A stretch of 64,000 nt of DNA. Source: Haliclystus octoradiatus. Its lineage: Eukaryota; Cnidaria; Staurozoa; Stauromedusae; Haliclystidae. Under the pieces are notes generated by a model. It was not told the origin of the DNA and ran no database searches. It worked only from the letters and a program-made list of their open reading frames with translations. Made by a program: the position numbers and the translations under genes. Shown here piece by piece: positions 22,601-33,207 of this stretch (position 1 is its first letter; every line of letters begins with the position of its first letter). The stretch lies in NCBI GenBank assembly GCA_916610825.1, contig OU744449.1:1488001-1552000 (forward strand), in the 5' to 3' direction.

Positions 22601-25600
22601 TCAGATTGAGCTTGAAAAGAAGCCATGGAGAAGCCACAACATCGAAAGAGTTTGATACATTTCGAACAAAATTGTTCGAAAAGGATAACAAAGAAGTTCG
22701 ATAACAAAAATCCTTGGACAGAAAAGGTTTGGAAAATGTTTAATGGCCATCAAACGCAATGCGACAAATAAAATACATAATGCAACACGTCAGACAAAAT
22801 TGAAAGAATGGCTAAACGACAAGGATTTTCAAAGGATTTGAATGTTACCTTCGTTTGCCCAGGACTCAACTGGTGCAGTCACTCTGTAATTAAGCTACAA
22901 ATGCAGTTCTCAGTGAATAAGGAGCTGCCTTTGATATATGCTGTAGCTCAGCAGTATCTAGGGCTACATCCAGTTATGTATTTATAATTTATGCATTTAT
23001 AAATTAAAACATAATTATAGTGAGTGTAAACTCAGGTACACATATAATGTGAAAGTGCTCAATGTTGGGTAAAACAGAGTATTATATAATAAGAGACAAA
23101 GACGAGGCAAAGCCTTTTTCCGTCTTTATGCTTTAGCCTCATCTTTGTCTCTTATTCTAATTTATGCATTTGCAATTGAAACAATTTTTTTCTAACATTG
23201 TATTTTGTTTAACCCATGTTGTATGCTGTTTCTAATTTGAATTTTACCTTCCAGGGTATCCTCAACTTGATATTGCGAATATTCTGAAAATGGTAAAGTA
23301 TTTCAACCTTCTGCTTACTCAAATATATAATCTACACATCATTGTGCGGCCTATTTCTTTAACAGGGTCATCCTATTAATATTTTTTGGAGTTCAATATT
23401 CTTTGTCAATTTTAGGATTTAGTTTTGATATCATACCCGTAATAAATTTACAGTGAATCTGATCCAACACACATACGGTATTCAATGGGAAAGCCAGCGC
23501 AAATTAGGAGCTGTTCTAGTTGATAATTTGTTTTCTTATTTGAAATGTTTCAGAATTAAAAGGGTTTTCAATTCTACCTCATAACCTAATCCTAGAATGC
23601 TTTGTGGGACATCCTGAATACTAAGTTAATTCTGACTAATAATGATACCATAACAGCGGCGAAAATACGTAATTGTAATTATCATCAGATCACAACCATG
23701 AAAGTTGTGTTTGTTTATTATTATAGGCTTCTCAACATACCTTGAAAAATGGAAAAGTTCCATTGTTGGTTGTACTGCTGAAATCATTCACTTTCACAGA
23801 GGGCGATGCTGTTGCACTTTTAATTGACCCATCAGGTAATTTATGACCCACCATAATGATATATGTGTTCATGCTCAACCTTTATCCAAATCATCAATTT
23901 ATCGATGATAGGACCTTCTCAATATTTTATAATCTAATGAATTATCATCACAATTGAATTGACATGATAGCTCTATGATTTGTTATCTTTAATCTATTCA
24001 TTATCCTTATCTTTTATCTATTATCCTGTCTTTCTGCCTGGCAGTATTCATTTCATTTCATTTCATTTCATATATTTGCAAAAAAAAATAAACCATAAAT
24101 GGTAATTTTTTGTACAGGCAAGCAAAGGCAAATTATATAGTAATATAATTTGCACTGATGTGCAGCCTAATGAGAGTGCTTCAAATAGCAATCTAAATCA
24201 ATCTTATGTAATTTTGAATTAAAGGTAATTAAGGAGGAAGAAGTCACTACTTCATCCGGTAACTGATTCCATAATGGAATTATGCGATAAAAAAAGGAAT
24301 AAAAAATTGAATTATTTACAGGTATTGAACATGCAACGAATTGCATAGAATGTCCTCTAAGTTTACTTATGTTTCGTTTTATAAAAATATTATCAGGAAA
24401 GTCAATTAGATTATTTATAATTTTGTACACCATGCATAAATCAAATTTAATTCTACGGATTTCTAAAGATTCAATTTCAAACAGGGCCAAACGACTGTGA
24501 TAACCATTATCTTTTAATCTTGCTCTAGAACACACATATTTAGTAAAACGTCTTTGAGTTGATTCAATCAAATCAATGTCTTTTTGTAAATAAGGACTCC
24601 ATAGTTGGGTGTCTTTTTCTAATAGAGGTCGTACATAGGTAGTATATGCTTTAATAAGTAATTGTGCATTGCTTGAGGTAAAGCATTTCAGTAGAAGGTA
24701 AGATCTTGTTTTAGCTTTAGCGGAGATAGAAGAACAATGAGTAGAAAATTTAAGATCTGAAGTAATGATGAGGCCAAGGTCACGAAGTTTTCCTGTTTGC
24801 TTCAGTTTGTTACTCCCGAGGAAATAGTCAAGCTCACTTGCGTTGGATGTACCAAAGGATATTGTACTACATTTATCATAAGCAATTCTCAGTTGCCAGC
24901 TTTCGGCCCATGTTGTAAATTTATCTAACGATGTTGTGAGTGCATTGACAGGGGAAGAATCATTTCGAGCGATAAAAAATTTTGCATCGTCTGCAAACAG
25001 ACGCACTTCGCACAAACCATCCAAACAGCTCTCAATATCATTAACATAAAGTAAAAAAAGTAGCGGTCCTAACACAGAACCCTGTGGGACACCACTGGAA
25101 ACTGGGAGAGAACTTGAGATTTCATCAGATACAATGACGCTTTGCGAACGACCAGAAAGAAAGGATTTAATCCATTCAAAAAGTTCGTATTTGATGCCGT
25201 AAGATTCTAATTTGGCTAAGAGTTTTGAATGTGTAACAGTGTCAAATGCTTTAGCAAAGTCTATATATACAACATCGACACGTGAGCGTTTGTTAATTGA
25301 ATCATACCAATCATTTAAAGTCTTTAACAGTTGACTACAAGTAGAACGCTTTCTGAGAAAGCCATACTGTCGATCAGATAAGATATTGTTTTCATTTAAA
25401 TAAACTAGTAGGTCATCTACAATGATACGTTCCATAACTTTGCAACAGATGCAGGTTAACGATATGGGTCGATAATTACTACGGGAAGCTACGTCACCTT
25501 TCTTAAAAATTGGCGAAACTAATGCTTGTTTCCAGATATCAGGTAGAATGCCGGTTTTTAATGACAATTCAAATAACATAGATAAAGGAATAGTAAGTTC

Positions 25601-28600
25601 AGAGGCTATTGCTTTGAAAAATATTGGTGGGTAGTCATCTGGTGTTCGAGATACTTTTGTGGGCAAGGAAGATAATGTCTTGTAAACTTTTTCGAAAGAG
25701 AACTCAATGAAATTCAATGAAGTATTTTCGTTAGCCGAGTCTGGAATGTTAGGTATGCTGTTATTGTCCTGTGTAAAAACACTAGCAAAATATTCATTGA
25801 TAAGAGTTGCTTTCTCTTTGTCATCTGTAGTAACAGAAAGATCATTTTTGACAATAGCAGGAATTGTAGAGTTAGATTGTGTTTTACCTTTAACGAAGGC
25901 GTAAAATTTTTTTAATGAGGGGTCAATTAGTAGCGAGGCTTCGTAATCATGATGAAACTTTTTTACTGCCTTTTCATAATCTTTGCATGTATCTTTATAC
26001 AATTTCTTTTTACACGGAGATTCTTTAGACGATTTGTACAAGGACTTCTTTTTGCAACGGAGTAATCGAATGTTTTTAGGATAATTGGGTTTACGATTAG
26101 AATTATGTTTATATAACGGTACATATTTTGAAGTAGATAAGTTGAGAATATCGCAAATTTTATTCCAAAAAGTTTGAACATCATTTTGACTTTCCTGTAA
26201 CATATCAATCCAATTTATGGTAGACAAGTAGGAATTAATAGAATCATAATCTGCTTTATAAAAATTTCGACGTTTAGTAGGTTTTGATTTAGGGAAGCGG
26301 TCATTACTATAGTTGCTGACAGCTAGGTTAAATTCAATAGACTGATGATCACAAGTAGACGTGAATGGTTCGGTAACTTCAGTGCAAAAAATAGCATTGT
26401 CTTGGGAACAAAAAACAAGGTCAAGAATTTCATCATTTCTGGTAGGCGAGGAAACAAATTGATTGAGTCCATTTCGTACAATACCGTCTAAAAACATTGT
26501 AGTATTTGCAGATCCATGAGATTTAGGAATTGACCAGTCAATACAAGGAAAATTAAAGTCGCCAATAACAACAACTGGAAAAGCACTATCAGTGCTAACA
26601 AAGTCAATAAATAAACACAGTAAATTCGCTTCAGTGGAAGACAAAGCCGACGAAGGAGGATTGTACAAACAAACTAAACGATATCCGATATTTGATATGT
26701 GTATATCAGCCACAACATATTCAAGAGCGTGAAAAGTAGACGGGATGTCAACAGTAGTAACTTTCAAATCTTTGCGTATTAAAATTGCAACACCACCCCC
26801 AACAGTTGATGTAATTCTGTCTTTTCTAAGTACTTGATAATCACGTTGGGTAATTAGCGAGTCAGGCACACAACATTTCAACCATGTCTCTGTTATAGCA
26901 ATGACATCATATCGATTAGATGAAAGTAGACAATCAAAAAGATCCAATTTGTTCATTAATGAGCGTGCATTAAAATAATAAAACTTTAAAAAACAATTAT
27001 CTTTGCTTGCCTGTGACCATTATTGTGGAATTTGATCAATGTTTTCCGCAAATACGTTTTCTTCTCGATTAAGTACTCTGGCGTTTTGCTTAGCGATGGT
27101 CCAATTTGAGACGTCGCCTCTTCGTTTAATTACATAACGCTCACCAGGGGCAGCGTTTGAAATTTTTTTTTTTAAATCATCATACAAAGGTTGCAAAATT
27201 TTTCTTTCGTTAAATGTCAAGCACTGACGAATGTGAACACCAGGGAAATTTTCTGAGCCTTTCAGTTTACCGGCAGATCTCAAAATAACATCTCTATCAT
27301 TTTGGGATACCAACTGGATTTTAATTAATTGAGGCTTGTTAGTTGCACCCTTCTCAGTGGGTGGTTTACCAACTCTGGTAATTCCAGTTATTTGAACATT
27401 GGAACCACAAACAAACGACACGATCTGATTAACTTTTTGTTTGTCAAACTCCTGAGATATAAAGGGGACTCCAGCCATTATTAGCTGTCTCTTGTTGTTA
27501 CTAATGGCGACGGCTTCTTTGATAACTTTGTTTAAGTCTACGTTAGCACCATCTTGTGACGCTACTTCAGAATAAGATTTCGCAACACCAGTGCTGCTAG
27601 AGCTTGTCTGCGTTTTAAAACTTTCTGTAAAATCTTCAAACTTTTTTTCAAGGCTATCCAATCTCACCGGTAGATTTTTTAATGAATCATAACATAGTGA
27701 GCAAGATGTAGGATATTTTTGTAATACCTCAATTTCTAAAGCTGTGCAATCTTTGTGAGTAATTGAACATGCCTTGTGCCACCATTTATCACAGTGTACA
27801 CATGGTAAAGCATCTAAAGAATTCCCTGCGATATTTTTTTTCTTACAAATAACACAGGCTTTTCCACCAGTCATGATAAATAAGATATACTATATATAAC
27901 AGTACAGTATTCTCTCAGAATTAAAAAAAAAAAAAAAATTATAAACATATGAAAACATAAAAAATTCAAGAGCAAGTGAAAACGTGTCATCACGCAATCG
28001 TAGTCACGTCACCAGTCACGTCACGTCACGTCACCAGTATTGACCTGGTATTGACCAACACAGGCTGTATTTAGATTCCCTCTGTCTGTAACAGTCAACA
28101 TATCTAAATCCATACGATATGTAATAATAATATTAATTTTATTTCAATCATATTGGAATTTTACATACCGGTATATGACTGACGTTCACTAATTACTAAT
28201 CTCGTATTATTTTTTTTTATTTGTACAAACTTTTAACGGATCTCGTATTATTTTCACCATTTGGAACTCTTTTTATTGGGTTTTTCCCATTGAAATCCGT
28301 TTCAAATTATCTAGATATCCTAGATTTCAGTTCTTTTTGAAATTTTATTTCTCTTGTCTGAAATTAATAAACTGATGGAATATGTGAACCCAATTTTGAT
28401 GTCATTGCAATGTGGGATGTGTCAAACATTGCATATTCTGTCATTTTGTAGGAGAAATCCGTAGTACTGTACACAAAGGAGTTCTTGAGCAACACCAATC
28501 GGATTTAATACCTGGTGCAGGACTAGTTCTTTGTCAAGTAAGTTTTATTATCATTCATTGAAGACCCAAGATTTAAATATCATGTAGCTCAAATTCCTGT

Positions 28601-31600
28601 TGGTCACCGCAGATATGGCTTCATCTGAGCATCAAATAAGATGTATCTTTTGATGCCGGACAGGATGGTCCAGACGAAATTATATCTTCAAACAGTTATG
28701 CTGACGCACTATTGAGTTGTCTAGCTTTGTTCTTTGTGTTCCAGTTGTAGTCCCATTAAACAGTAATGTACTCACTCACACGTCTCTCTAATTTCACACA
28801 GAAAGTGAGGAAACCTTGCAAGTATGTTAAATTATTTGCCACCCAGGCACGTGACAGGACAGAACAAACTACTGTATTACGCAAACCCTATTATTTCGAT
28901 GAATGTTATGAAAGTGAATACATTACGATTCTATTCTCAAAATAGAATTCAAATTTTCATCATGGTCTAAAAAGAGATTAGACTGTGCAATATTTAGCGA
29001 AGGATTGTACAGGAAGTGTTTGGTGCTTTGGGTGTGTCGATATTGGTTGTTTAACTGACCCTTGCGAATTGGTTCTGTGATGCAGGGTAATCTGTGGTAT
29101 GCGACCTTTTATATACTTTGTTTTGGTTTTAGATCTCAGTCTTTAGTCCAAATGCCAAGCGTCATTATATCAATATAACACCATCAAATGTCGTAAAGGT
29201 TATTTCACCAAGCAGTACTAGCAAAGAGAATGAAAATAGTCAACAAGAAATTGTGAGTTTTTCTGACAACACTCAAACCTTCTATAATGATTTGTAACCT
29301 GTATGAAGTGCCCATTCTTTGTAAATGTAACCAAGTTAACTTCAAGTCAGAATTTAGAATTCAATACAATATTTTTACGATGCATTATTGTATAGCTTTG
29401 TTTTGTTTTCAGAGTTTTCATGAAGAATTAGCTAGACTTCAGAAAACGTGAGTTTTTGATGCTGTTAATCATAAGATGTTATTATGATAGAAGCAGTGAT
29501 GTTCTCTGGGGCAATGTAGTGGATGCGGCGGCGAAAGACGAAAGACAAACTTTTGACAAGTTTTGCTATGTTTCCTTACAAACTTTTGTTTCCTTGCATA
29601 ATTAATGTGGTGAATAATAGAACAATTATTAAATTTGTTTGATAATTGTTTTATTACTCTTACCATTACGATCTAAGTAAAACTTTGTGGCACTTCTGCA
29701 ACTACAATCGAAGCTGGAAATCATGAATAGTTTGTTTTGAATCCTGAACGTGAACAACTTCCACTCTTAAGATTTTAATGTATGCTTCTTCTAAGGAATA
29801 AAATAACTGGATTTTAGGCTTGTAAACTGAATTAAATGAATTAAATCCACAAACAAACTGCTAACTATTTGCTAACTTTGTATATTTTTCTTTCAGTTCG
29901 CCTGTTAGCAATTGCGTTGTTTCAAAATCAATTAACAATTCAGCTGAAACTTCTATTAATAAAGATTCAGATGGGAAATCATCAGCAACAGGGATAAAAG
30001 GTAACATATAATTATACAGTAAAGCCTGTGTCAGAAATGACAATTTTCAGACTTCAAGCGGATTTCAGATTATGTATTGCCTTATCCCATTGGAAACCAT
30101 TACAGTCATTACAAATAATGTAAATATATTTCAAACTATTTTTATCCTTGTGAACTCTGGTGATTACATTTTCTCCATTGAAATCTATTCCAAATAATCA
30201 AGATTTTCCTAGACTTTAGACAATTTTTAAAATTTAAATTCTCATATCTGCTGTTTATAACGAGAGATGTCTAAATTGACCACTATATTCAGGTGGTCTT
30301 TATATTAAAGGTGTTTCTAGACACAAGTTAAGGAAATAAATCACGAGCTTCGATAGGATGATTTATAGCTTACAAAGTGTCTCCCAAGTCACAACTTTAC
30401 GGAGTTCAGGATATATCAACAGAAACACAGCTATGTTGTCATGACCCGTTTACAAAATAACGCTAACAAACAGTGACTCAATGTTTTTATGCAAAAGCTG
30501 ATTTGGTACATTTTCTCCTAAAAAGCTTCAAATAGTTTTGAATGAGTCATGACAAATCAAGTTGTTGATTGAATTTATGCTAAACCTATCACGAGCATCC
30601 AGACGTCGATGAGGCTCACTCAAAGGCTGTCAATCAAATAGCTATCTTCACATGATTGACCAAGAAACAATGAAAGCAGAGAATGTCGAAAATTGAAAAT
30701 CAAAGACTCATGGCATACATAAGTAAATCAATGAACACAAAAAAACAATTAAACAGTTATCCCGAAATATGGGAGCACAACTATTAGTATTTATTAAATT
30801 ATTATTGCAAAATCTTGTTTTAATAATTTGACAGTTAGAGCATTCTCATTTGAATATTATTACAAAATGTGCCATATTTTGTTTGCAGTTTTTGTGTTTT
30901 CATTTTGTTTGTTGCTCAAAAATCAGATCAAAAACTAATTCATGTGGTATATTTAACTTCCTTTTCTGTTGATGTCAAACACTTTGGTGTTTTCTTCGTA
31001 ATTTTCATCGATGCAATGTTTTTCAGTTAATTCTCAACTTGCAAACATTTATTTATGTTCCAGGTTTTTGTTTATTTTTGATCGAGAAAAAATTGGGGAT
31101 GTACTGAACTTGTTGAATTATTAATGTTGAACGAGTTTTGAATATTCAAGTATCTAATGACATCAAACCGATTGAAATTATCTATCAGCAGAGATTATAA
31201 AATACAGCACAATGTATAATGTGGGACAGGTTACACCATTATTTAATTTTAAACTTTGAATTTTTACTGCAACATTTCCTAGCGATGTAACAGAGCAATC
31301 AAATTGTTGAATTATTGAAATTAATTTATTAGAAAATAATATTTTTGACACCAATAGTGACCGTTATAGACAGATGGCTGCTGTATAGAGGCGACCGTTA
31401 TAACCTATTTGACTGTATCTCCTTCCCCTCCTTACTTCTGTAAATCAACTGGATTCATAAACTGTTCATGAACGTTAAATGTCTCAATTTTCATAAACTG
31501 TTCATGATCATGGACATTAAATGACCGAATTTTCATGAACAGTTCATGAACGTTAAATGACCCAATTTTCACGAACTGTTCGTGAACGTTAAATGTCTCA

Positions 31601-33207
31601 ATTTTCATAAACTGTTCATGATCATGGACATTAAATGACCGAATTTTCATGAACTGTTCATAAATGTTAAATAGTCCCAAGTTTCATGAACTGTTCATGA
31701 ACGTTAAATGGTCCCAATTTTCATGAACAGTTCATGAACATTAAATGACCCAATTTTCATGAACTGTTCATGAACGTTAAATGACCCAATTTTCACGAAC
31801 TGTTCGTGAACGTTAAATGGCCTCTTTTAATGAACTTTATCATGTCTTGTTCAGGAACCAAAAAATTGTTTGGGGCACAAAATAGCAATTCAAAAACAAA
31901 TTGCTCAACTGAATTACTGATTTGATATTTATATGGTATTTATTATTAAATTGCTATTTGTATCAATACAGTGAGTGACCAACTTAATTGCAAGCTCCTA
32001 GCTGGATAGCTAACAACAAATTTCCTGTGTGTAATTTTGTTTTGATTCGGTTGTCAACATGAGCACATTGCTCGTTTACATTATTCCGAAATTATAATAA
32101 CTAACGTTAACTTACTAAACGAAACAAACTAACTTTGCAAGTTAGCTTGTATATGAAGCATTACTTTCAATAATCAACCAAAACATGTTCAGAAGCCGCT
32201 CAAAATCTCAAATAATTAGCTATCTGTTGTGATATATAGCGAACTATTTGTTTATAGCTCAATAGAAAAAAATAGATCCACTGCGCTCGGAAAAATGATT
32301 GAATGAGAGGAGAAGAAAACTATGCGTAAAAACGAAAAGAGATTTGATAGAAAGCTAGAAATACTATTTGTTTATAGCTCAATATAAAAACATCAACCAA
32401 TCATATATGGACAATGGAGATGTTTCGAGGGGGCTATGGGAGAGTAGTATCTTTTCATAATGTTTTGTATCGTGAATTATGTAATCTACAAGTTTCTTCT
32501 GTCAGCTATGTCTGACCGTGTTTTGTGGCGTTCTTTGTGTAGCAAATGTATAAGGCGTAAGAGGGACGGCACATTCCTATAATGTGACTGTCTATACTAC
32601 TACTACTACTATATATGGACATTTGACACTTTCATTGTCAGAATGTTAGTAGATGTAATAGTCTACAATTATTCACCATGCTGAGCTAGTTACAGTCAAA
32701 CAAATATTTTATGAAATATGCACCGGCACTACATCCTGTCTCTCTTTTCATTACTATTTGGGATTTCAACATAGGACTTTTTTACTGTAATTAGTTCATA
32801 ATGTGTCAATGGGAATATTTCCTGACTATTTCCAATAACGATCTGATTGTCAAAATGTCAGTATTATTGGTTGATTTCTTCTATTAGACTATACTACAGT
32901 TACATAGATTGTAGTACATTTGAAGGTTGTTGACTGCATAAATGTTGTTCAACTGACCCGTATAATGGGTCCATGAAAAGCCCCCATTGTGGAAAAATGT
33001 GAAGCCCCCGCGGGATAACCAAGAATCAATCAAGATCAATTGGTATTTTTGACCGCTAGAAAAAGGTTTTTTGTGTCTCCGATGACCGCTATTATAGGAT
33101 TCTAAGGCTTTTCTTTGTTGTATATATTTTCAGATGCTGGAGAAGATTGCTTAATAGAATTTGACGACGATGATTTTTTGATTGACGAAGAATTACTTGG
33201 GTTTTAA
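16646..33207 (+). CDS. HROB: HROB, homologous recombination OB-fold protein (MCM8-MCM9 partner), 11 exons
   Basis: Exons by splice consensus and phase: 16646-16696, 19915-20256, 21472-21555, 22283-22367, 23255-23292, 23727-23835, 28452-28537, 29133-29252, 29413-29447, 29897-30000, 33134-33207. They join to one 375-residue frame. Exon 2 ends with RKRKFPGPAGILPVL, the HROB hallmark (residues about 117-131). Exons 4-8 give the OB-fold (about 175-295): VPLLVVLLKSFTFTEGDAVA, DPSGEIRSTVHKGVLE, LIPGAGLVLCQISVFSP, RHYINITPSN, all close to my memory of vertebrate HROB (C17orf53). The C-terminus is acidic (EFDDDDFLIDEELL), as in vertebrates. Known role: binds and activates the MCM8-MCM9 helicase for synthesis during homologous recombination in the nucleus. 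It is shorter than human HROB (about 650 residues) in the disordered N-terminal part. Introns carry many transposons. Confidence 0.92.
18173..18555 (+). repeat. Dispersed repeat, arm B, in HROB intron 1
   Basis: Inverted partner of 14855-15262. Shared stretches include the block around 18180-18310 and 'gaatctt' to 'agtgtcactcctg' further right. It has no coding capacity that I trust; the short frame it shares with the other arm exists only because the DNA is duplicated. Confidence 0.75.
18660..19030 (+). repeat. tRNA-derived SINE, near full length
   Basis: The head looks like a tRNA with a Pol III A box (TAGCTCAGATGGCAGAGC) and B box (GGTTCAAATCC) about 50 bases apart. A 300-base body follows, ending 'ggtgccttcggtagggcgac' then 'accgtctacattac'. 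A second partial A-box copy sits just upstream (about 18642). Other copies: 21855-22040 (minus), 53370-53722 (minus), and fragments at 3815, 28612 and 45985. It is not a functional tRNA, because the arms do not pair well. Confidence 0.85.
19638..19814. mobile_element. Pogo/Tigger-like MITE, complete copy, in HROB intron 1
   Basis: TA-flanked, 177 bp, same orientation as 10998-11178. Left end CAGTCAAACTTTTTATAA is diverged; right end, inverted, is CAGTGAAACCTGTATATAAC. It lies about 100 bases before HROB exon 2. Confidence 0.78.
21855..22040 (-). repeat. SINE copy with shortened body, in HROB intron 3
   Basis: On the minus strand it starts with 'ggggattaagatggtgctca' and 'gatggcagagtagccgg', the tRNA-like head of the 18660 SINE. 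It then runs through 'tcaactcagccttgacttta' and jumps to the 3' end 'aatagaggagggcaatacca' and 'accgtctcaatta'. The middle of the body is deleted. Confidence 0.75.
22470..22868. mobile_element. Non-autonomous DNA transposon-like element in HROB intron 4
   Basis: The left end 'ctctgggcagacaacggcaa' and the inverted right end 'gtcctgggcaaacgaaggta' look like imperfect terminal inverted repeats about 400 bases apart. The inside is non-coding. No clean target duplication was found, so the family is unknown. Confidence 0.45.
23050..23157. repeat. Foldback repeat in HROB intron 4
   Basis: Arms 'ataagagacaaagacgaggc' and 'gcctcatctttgtctcttat' pair around a short loop (about 23089-23156). The preceding 'gtgctcaatgtt' also precedes the foldback at 44765-44962, so the two belong to one family. 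Confidence 0.7.
24167..26956 (-). CDS. LINE ORF2: AP endonuclease plus reverse transcriptase
   Basis: 929 residues from the listed Met, but the coding frame clearly begins earlier, since FYYFNARSLMNKLD (an endonuclease start motif) crosses that Met and the frame is open back to the ORF1 stop. The endonuclease contains AITETWL, VVIGDFNFP and CDHQSIEF. The reverse transcriptase (about 440-720) has NYRPISLT, DVVYIDFAKAFDTV, SGVPQGSVLGPLLFLLYVND and the catalytic RLFADDAKF. The C-terminus has the usual LPDEVV-type ending. It makes the cDNA at a nicked target. No internal stop or frameshift is visible. Confidence 0.92.
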   Translation of the reverse strand: MNKLDLFDCLLSSNRYDVIAITETWLKCCVPDSLITQRDYQVLRKDRITSTVGGGVAILIRKDLKVTTVDIPSTFHALEYVVADIHISNIGYRLVCLYNPPSSALSSTEANLLCLFIDFVSTDSAFPVVVIGDFNFPCIDWSIPKSHGSANTTMFLDGIVRNGLNQFVSSPTRNDEILDLVFCSQDNAIFCTEVTEPFTSTCDHQSIEFNLAVSNYSNDRFPKSKPTKRRNFYKADYDSINSYLSTINWIDMLQESQNDVQTFWNKICDILNLSTSKYVPLYKHNSNRKPNYPKNIRLLRCKKKSLYKSSKESPCKKKLYKDTCKDYEKAVKKFHHDYEASLLIDPSLKKFYAFVKGKTQSNSTIPAIVKNDLSVTTDDKEKATLINEYFASVFTQDNNSIPNIPDSANENTSLNFIEFSFEKVYKTLSSLPTKVSRTPDDYPPIFFKAIASELTIPLSMLFELSLKTGILPDIWKQALVSPIFKKGDVASRSNYRPISLTCICCKVMERIIVDDLLVYLNENNILSDRQYGFLRKRSTCSQLLKTLNDWYDSINKRSRVDVVYIDFAKAFDTVTHSKLLAKLESYGIKYELFEWIKSFLSGRSQSVIVSDEISSSLPVSSGVPQGSVLGPLLFLLYVNDIESCLDGLCEVRLFADDAKFFIARNDSSPVNALTTSLDKFTTWAESWQLRIAYDKCSTISFGTSNASELDYFLGSNKLKQTGKLRDLGLIITSDLKFSTHCSSISAKAKTRSYLLLKCFTSSNAQLLIKAYTTYVRPLLEKDTQLWSPYLQKDIDLIESTQRRFTKYVCSRARLKDNGYHSRLALFEIESLEIRRIKFDLCMVYKIINNLIDFPDNIFIKRNISKLRGHSMQFVACSIPVNNSIFYSFFYRIIPLWNQLPDEVVTSSSLITFNSKLHKIDLDCYLKHSH
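27020..27874 (-). CDS. LINE ORF1 protein with PHD-like zinc finger
   Basis: 284 residues. The N-terminus has a PHD/RING-like metal-binding pattern (CVICKKKN, then LPCVHCDKWWHKACS, then CSLC at about 7-60), as in ORF1 proteins of some CR1/Jockey-type elements. A coiled-coil-like stretch follows (LDSLEKKFEDFTESF). The C-terminal half has an RRM/transposase_22-like look (ITGITRVGKP, LIKIQLVSQNDRDVILRSAGKL, IRQCLTFNERKILQPLYDDL), giving RNA binding and chaperone activity in related elements. It ends in TAA and the same frame continues into ORF2. Confidence 0.75.
   Translation of the reverse strand: MTGGKACVICKKKNIAGNSLDALPCVHCDKWWHKACSITHKDCTALEIEVLQKYPTSCSLCYDSLKNLPVRLDSLEKKFEDFTESFKTQTSSSSTGVAKSYSEVASQDGANVDLNKVIKEAVAISNNKRQLIMAGVPFISQEFDKQKVNQIVSFVCGSNVQITGITRVGKPPTEKGATNKPQLIKIQLVSQNDRDVILRSAGKLKGSENFPGVHIRQCLTFNERKILQPLYDDLKKKISNAAPGERYVIKRRGDVSNWTIAKQNARVLNREENVFAENIDQIPQ
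28612..28720 (+). repeat. SINE fragment in HROB intron 7
   Basis: A piece of SINE body: 'tctgagcatcaaataagatg' and 'gccggacaggatggtccaga', followed by a 'gctgacgcac' block. It corresponds to the middle of the 18660-19030 copy. No tRNA head or 3' end. Confidence 0.6.
30254..31413. repeat. Two fragments of the pogo-like MITE in HROB intron 10
   Basis: At 30254-30306 ('aaattgaccactatattcag', 'gtggtctttatatt') and 31350-31413 ('gaccgttatagacagatggc', 'gcgaccgttataac'). Both match arms of the complete MITE copies. The sequence between them shows nothing recognised. Confidence 0.5.
31449..31823. repeat. Minisatellite of about 10 units built on the palindrome TTCATGAACNGTTCATGAA
   Basis: About ten units of 36-39 bp in HROB intron 10. 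Each unit has a 19-bp inverted repeat with one central base, then 'cgttaaatg' and 'acccaatt'-type spacer. Most units keep the two arms matched. Two units carry TTCACGAAC-T-GTTCGTGAA, where both arms changed together. Two others insert 'gatcatggac' in place of the arm end. An open frame on the minus strand across the array is a by-product of unit length. Confidence 0.9.
32585..32930. mobile_element. MITE with long terminal inverted repeats, degraded, in HROB intron 10
   Basis: The left part ('catttgacactttcattgtc', 'atagtctacaattattcacc') and the right part ('ctgactatttccaataacga', 'gattgtcaaaatgtcag', 'acatagattgtag') are inverted relatives of each other. They match the better preserved element at 37421-37796. 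Confidence 0.55.

Larger units (their letters stand above)
24057..28050 (-). mobile_element. CR1/L2-group non-LTR retrotransposon, near complete, in HROB intron 6
   Basis: Two consecutive frames (27874-27020 and 26956-24167), a short 3' UTR and a 3' tail of tandem TGAAA units (about 24045-24075 on the minus strand) define a LINE inserted antisense to HROB. The 5' side carries an A/T run (27920-27940 on the plus strand) and a block of tandem 'acgtc' units (about 28000-28040) that may belong to its 5' UTR. The right boundary is therefore approximate. Endonuclease plus RT order and the microsatellite tail fit the CR1/L2/Jockey group. Confidence 0.85.

Noticed and set aside
31432-31680. Open frame encoding a repetitive EQFMKIxxFNVH peptide (minus strand)
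   Set aside because: It lies wholly in the palindromic minisatellite; the frame stays open only because the unit length is a multiple of three in places. It has no homology or gene context.
31449-31823. Possible CRISPR-like array (short palindromic repeats)
   Set aside because: The spacers are themselves repeated, not unique, and the DNA is an intron of an animal gene. It is a minisatellite.
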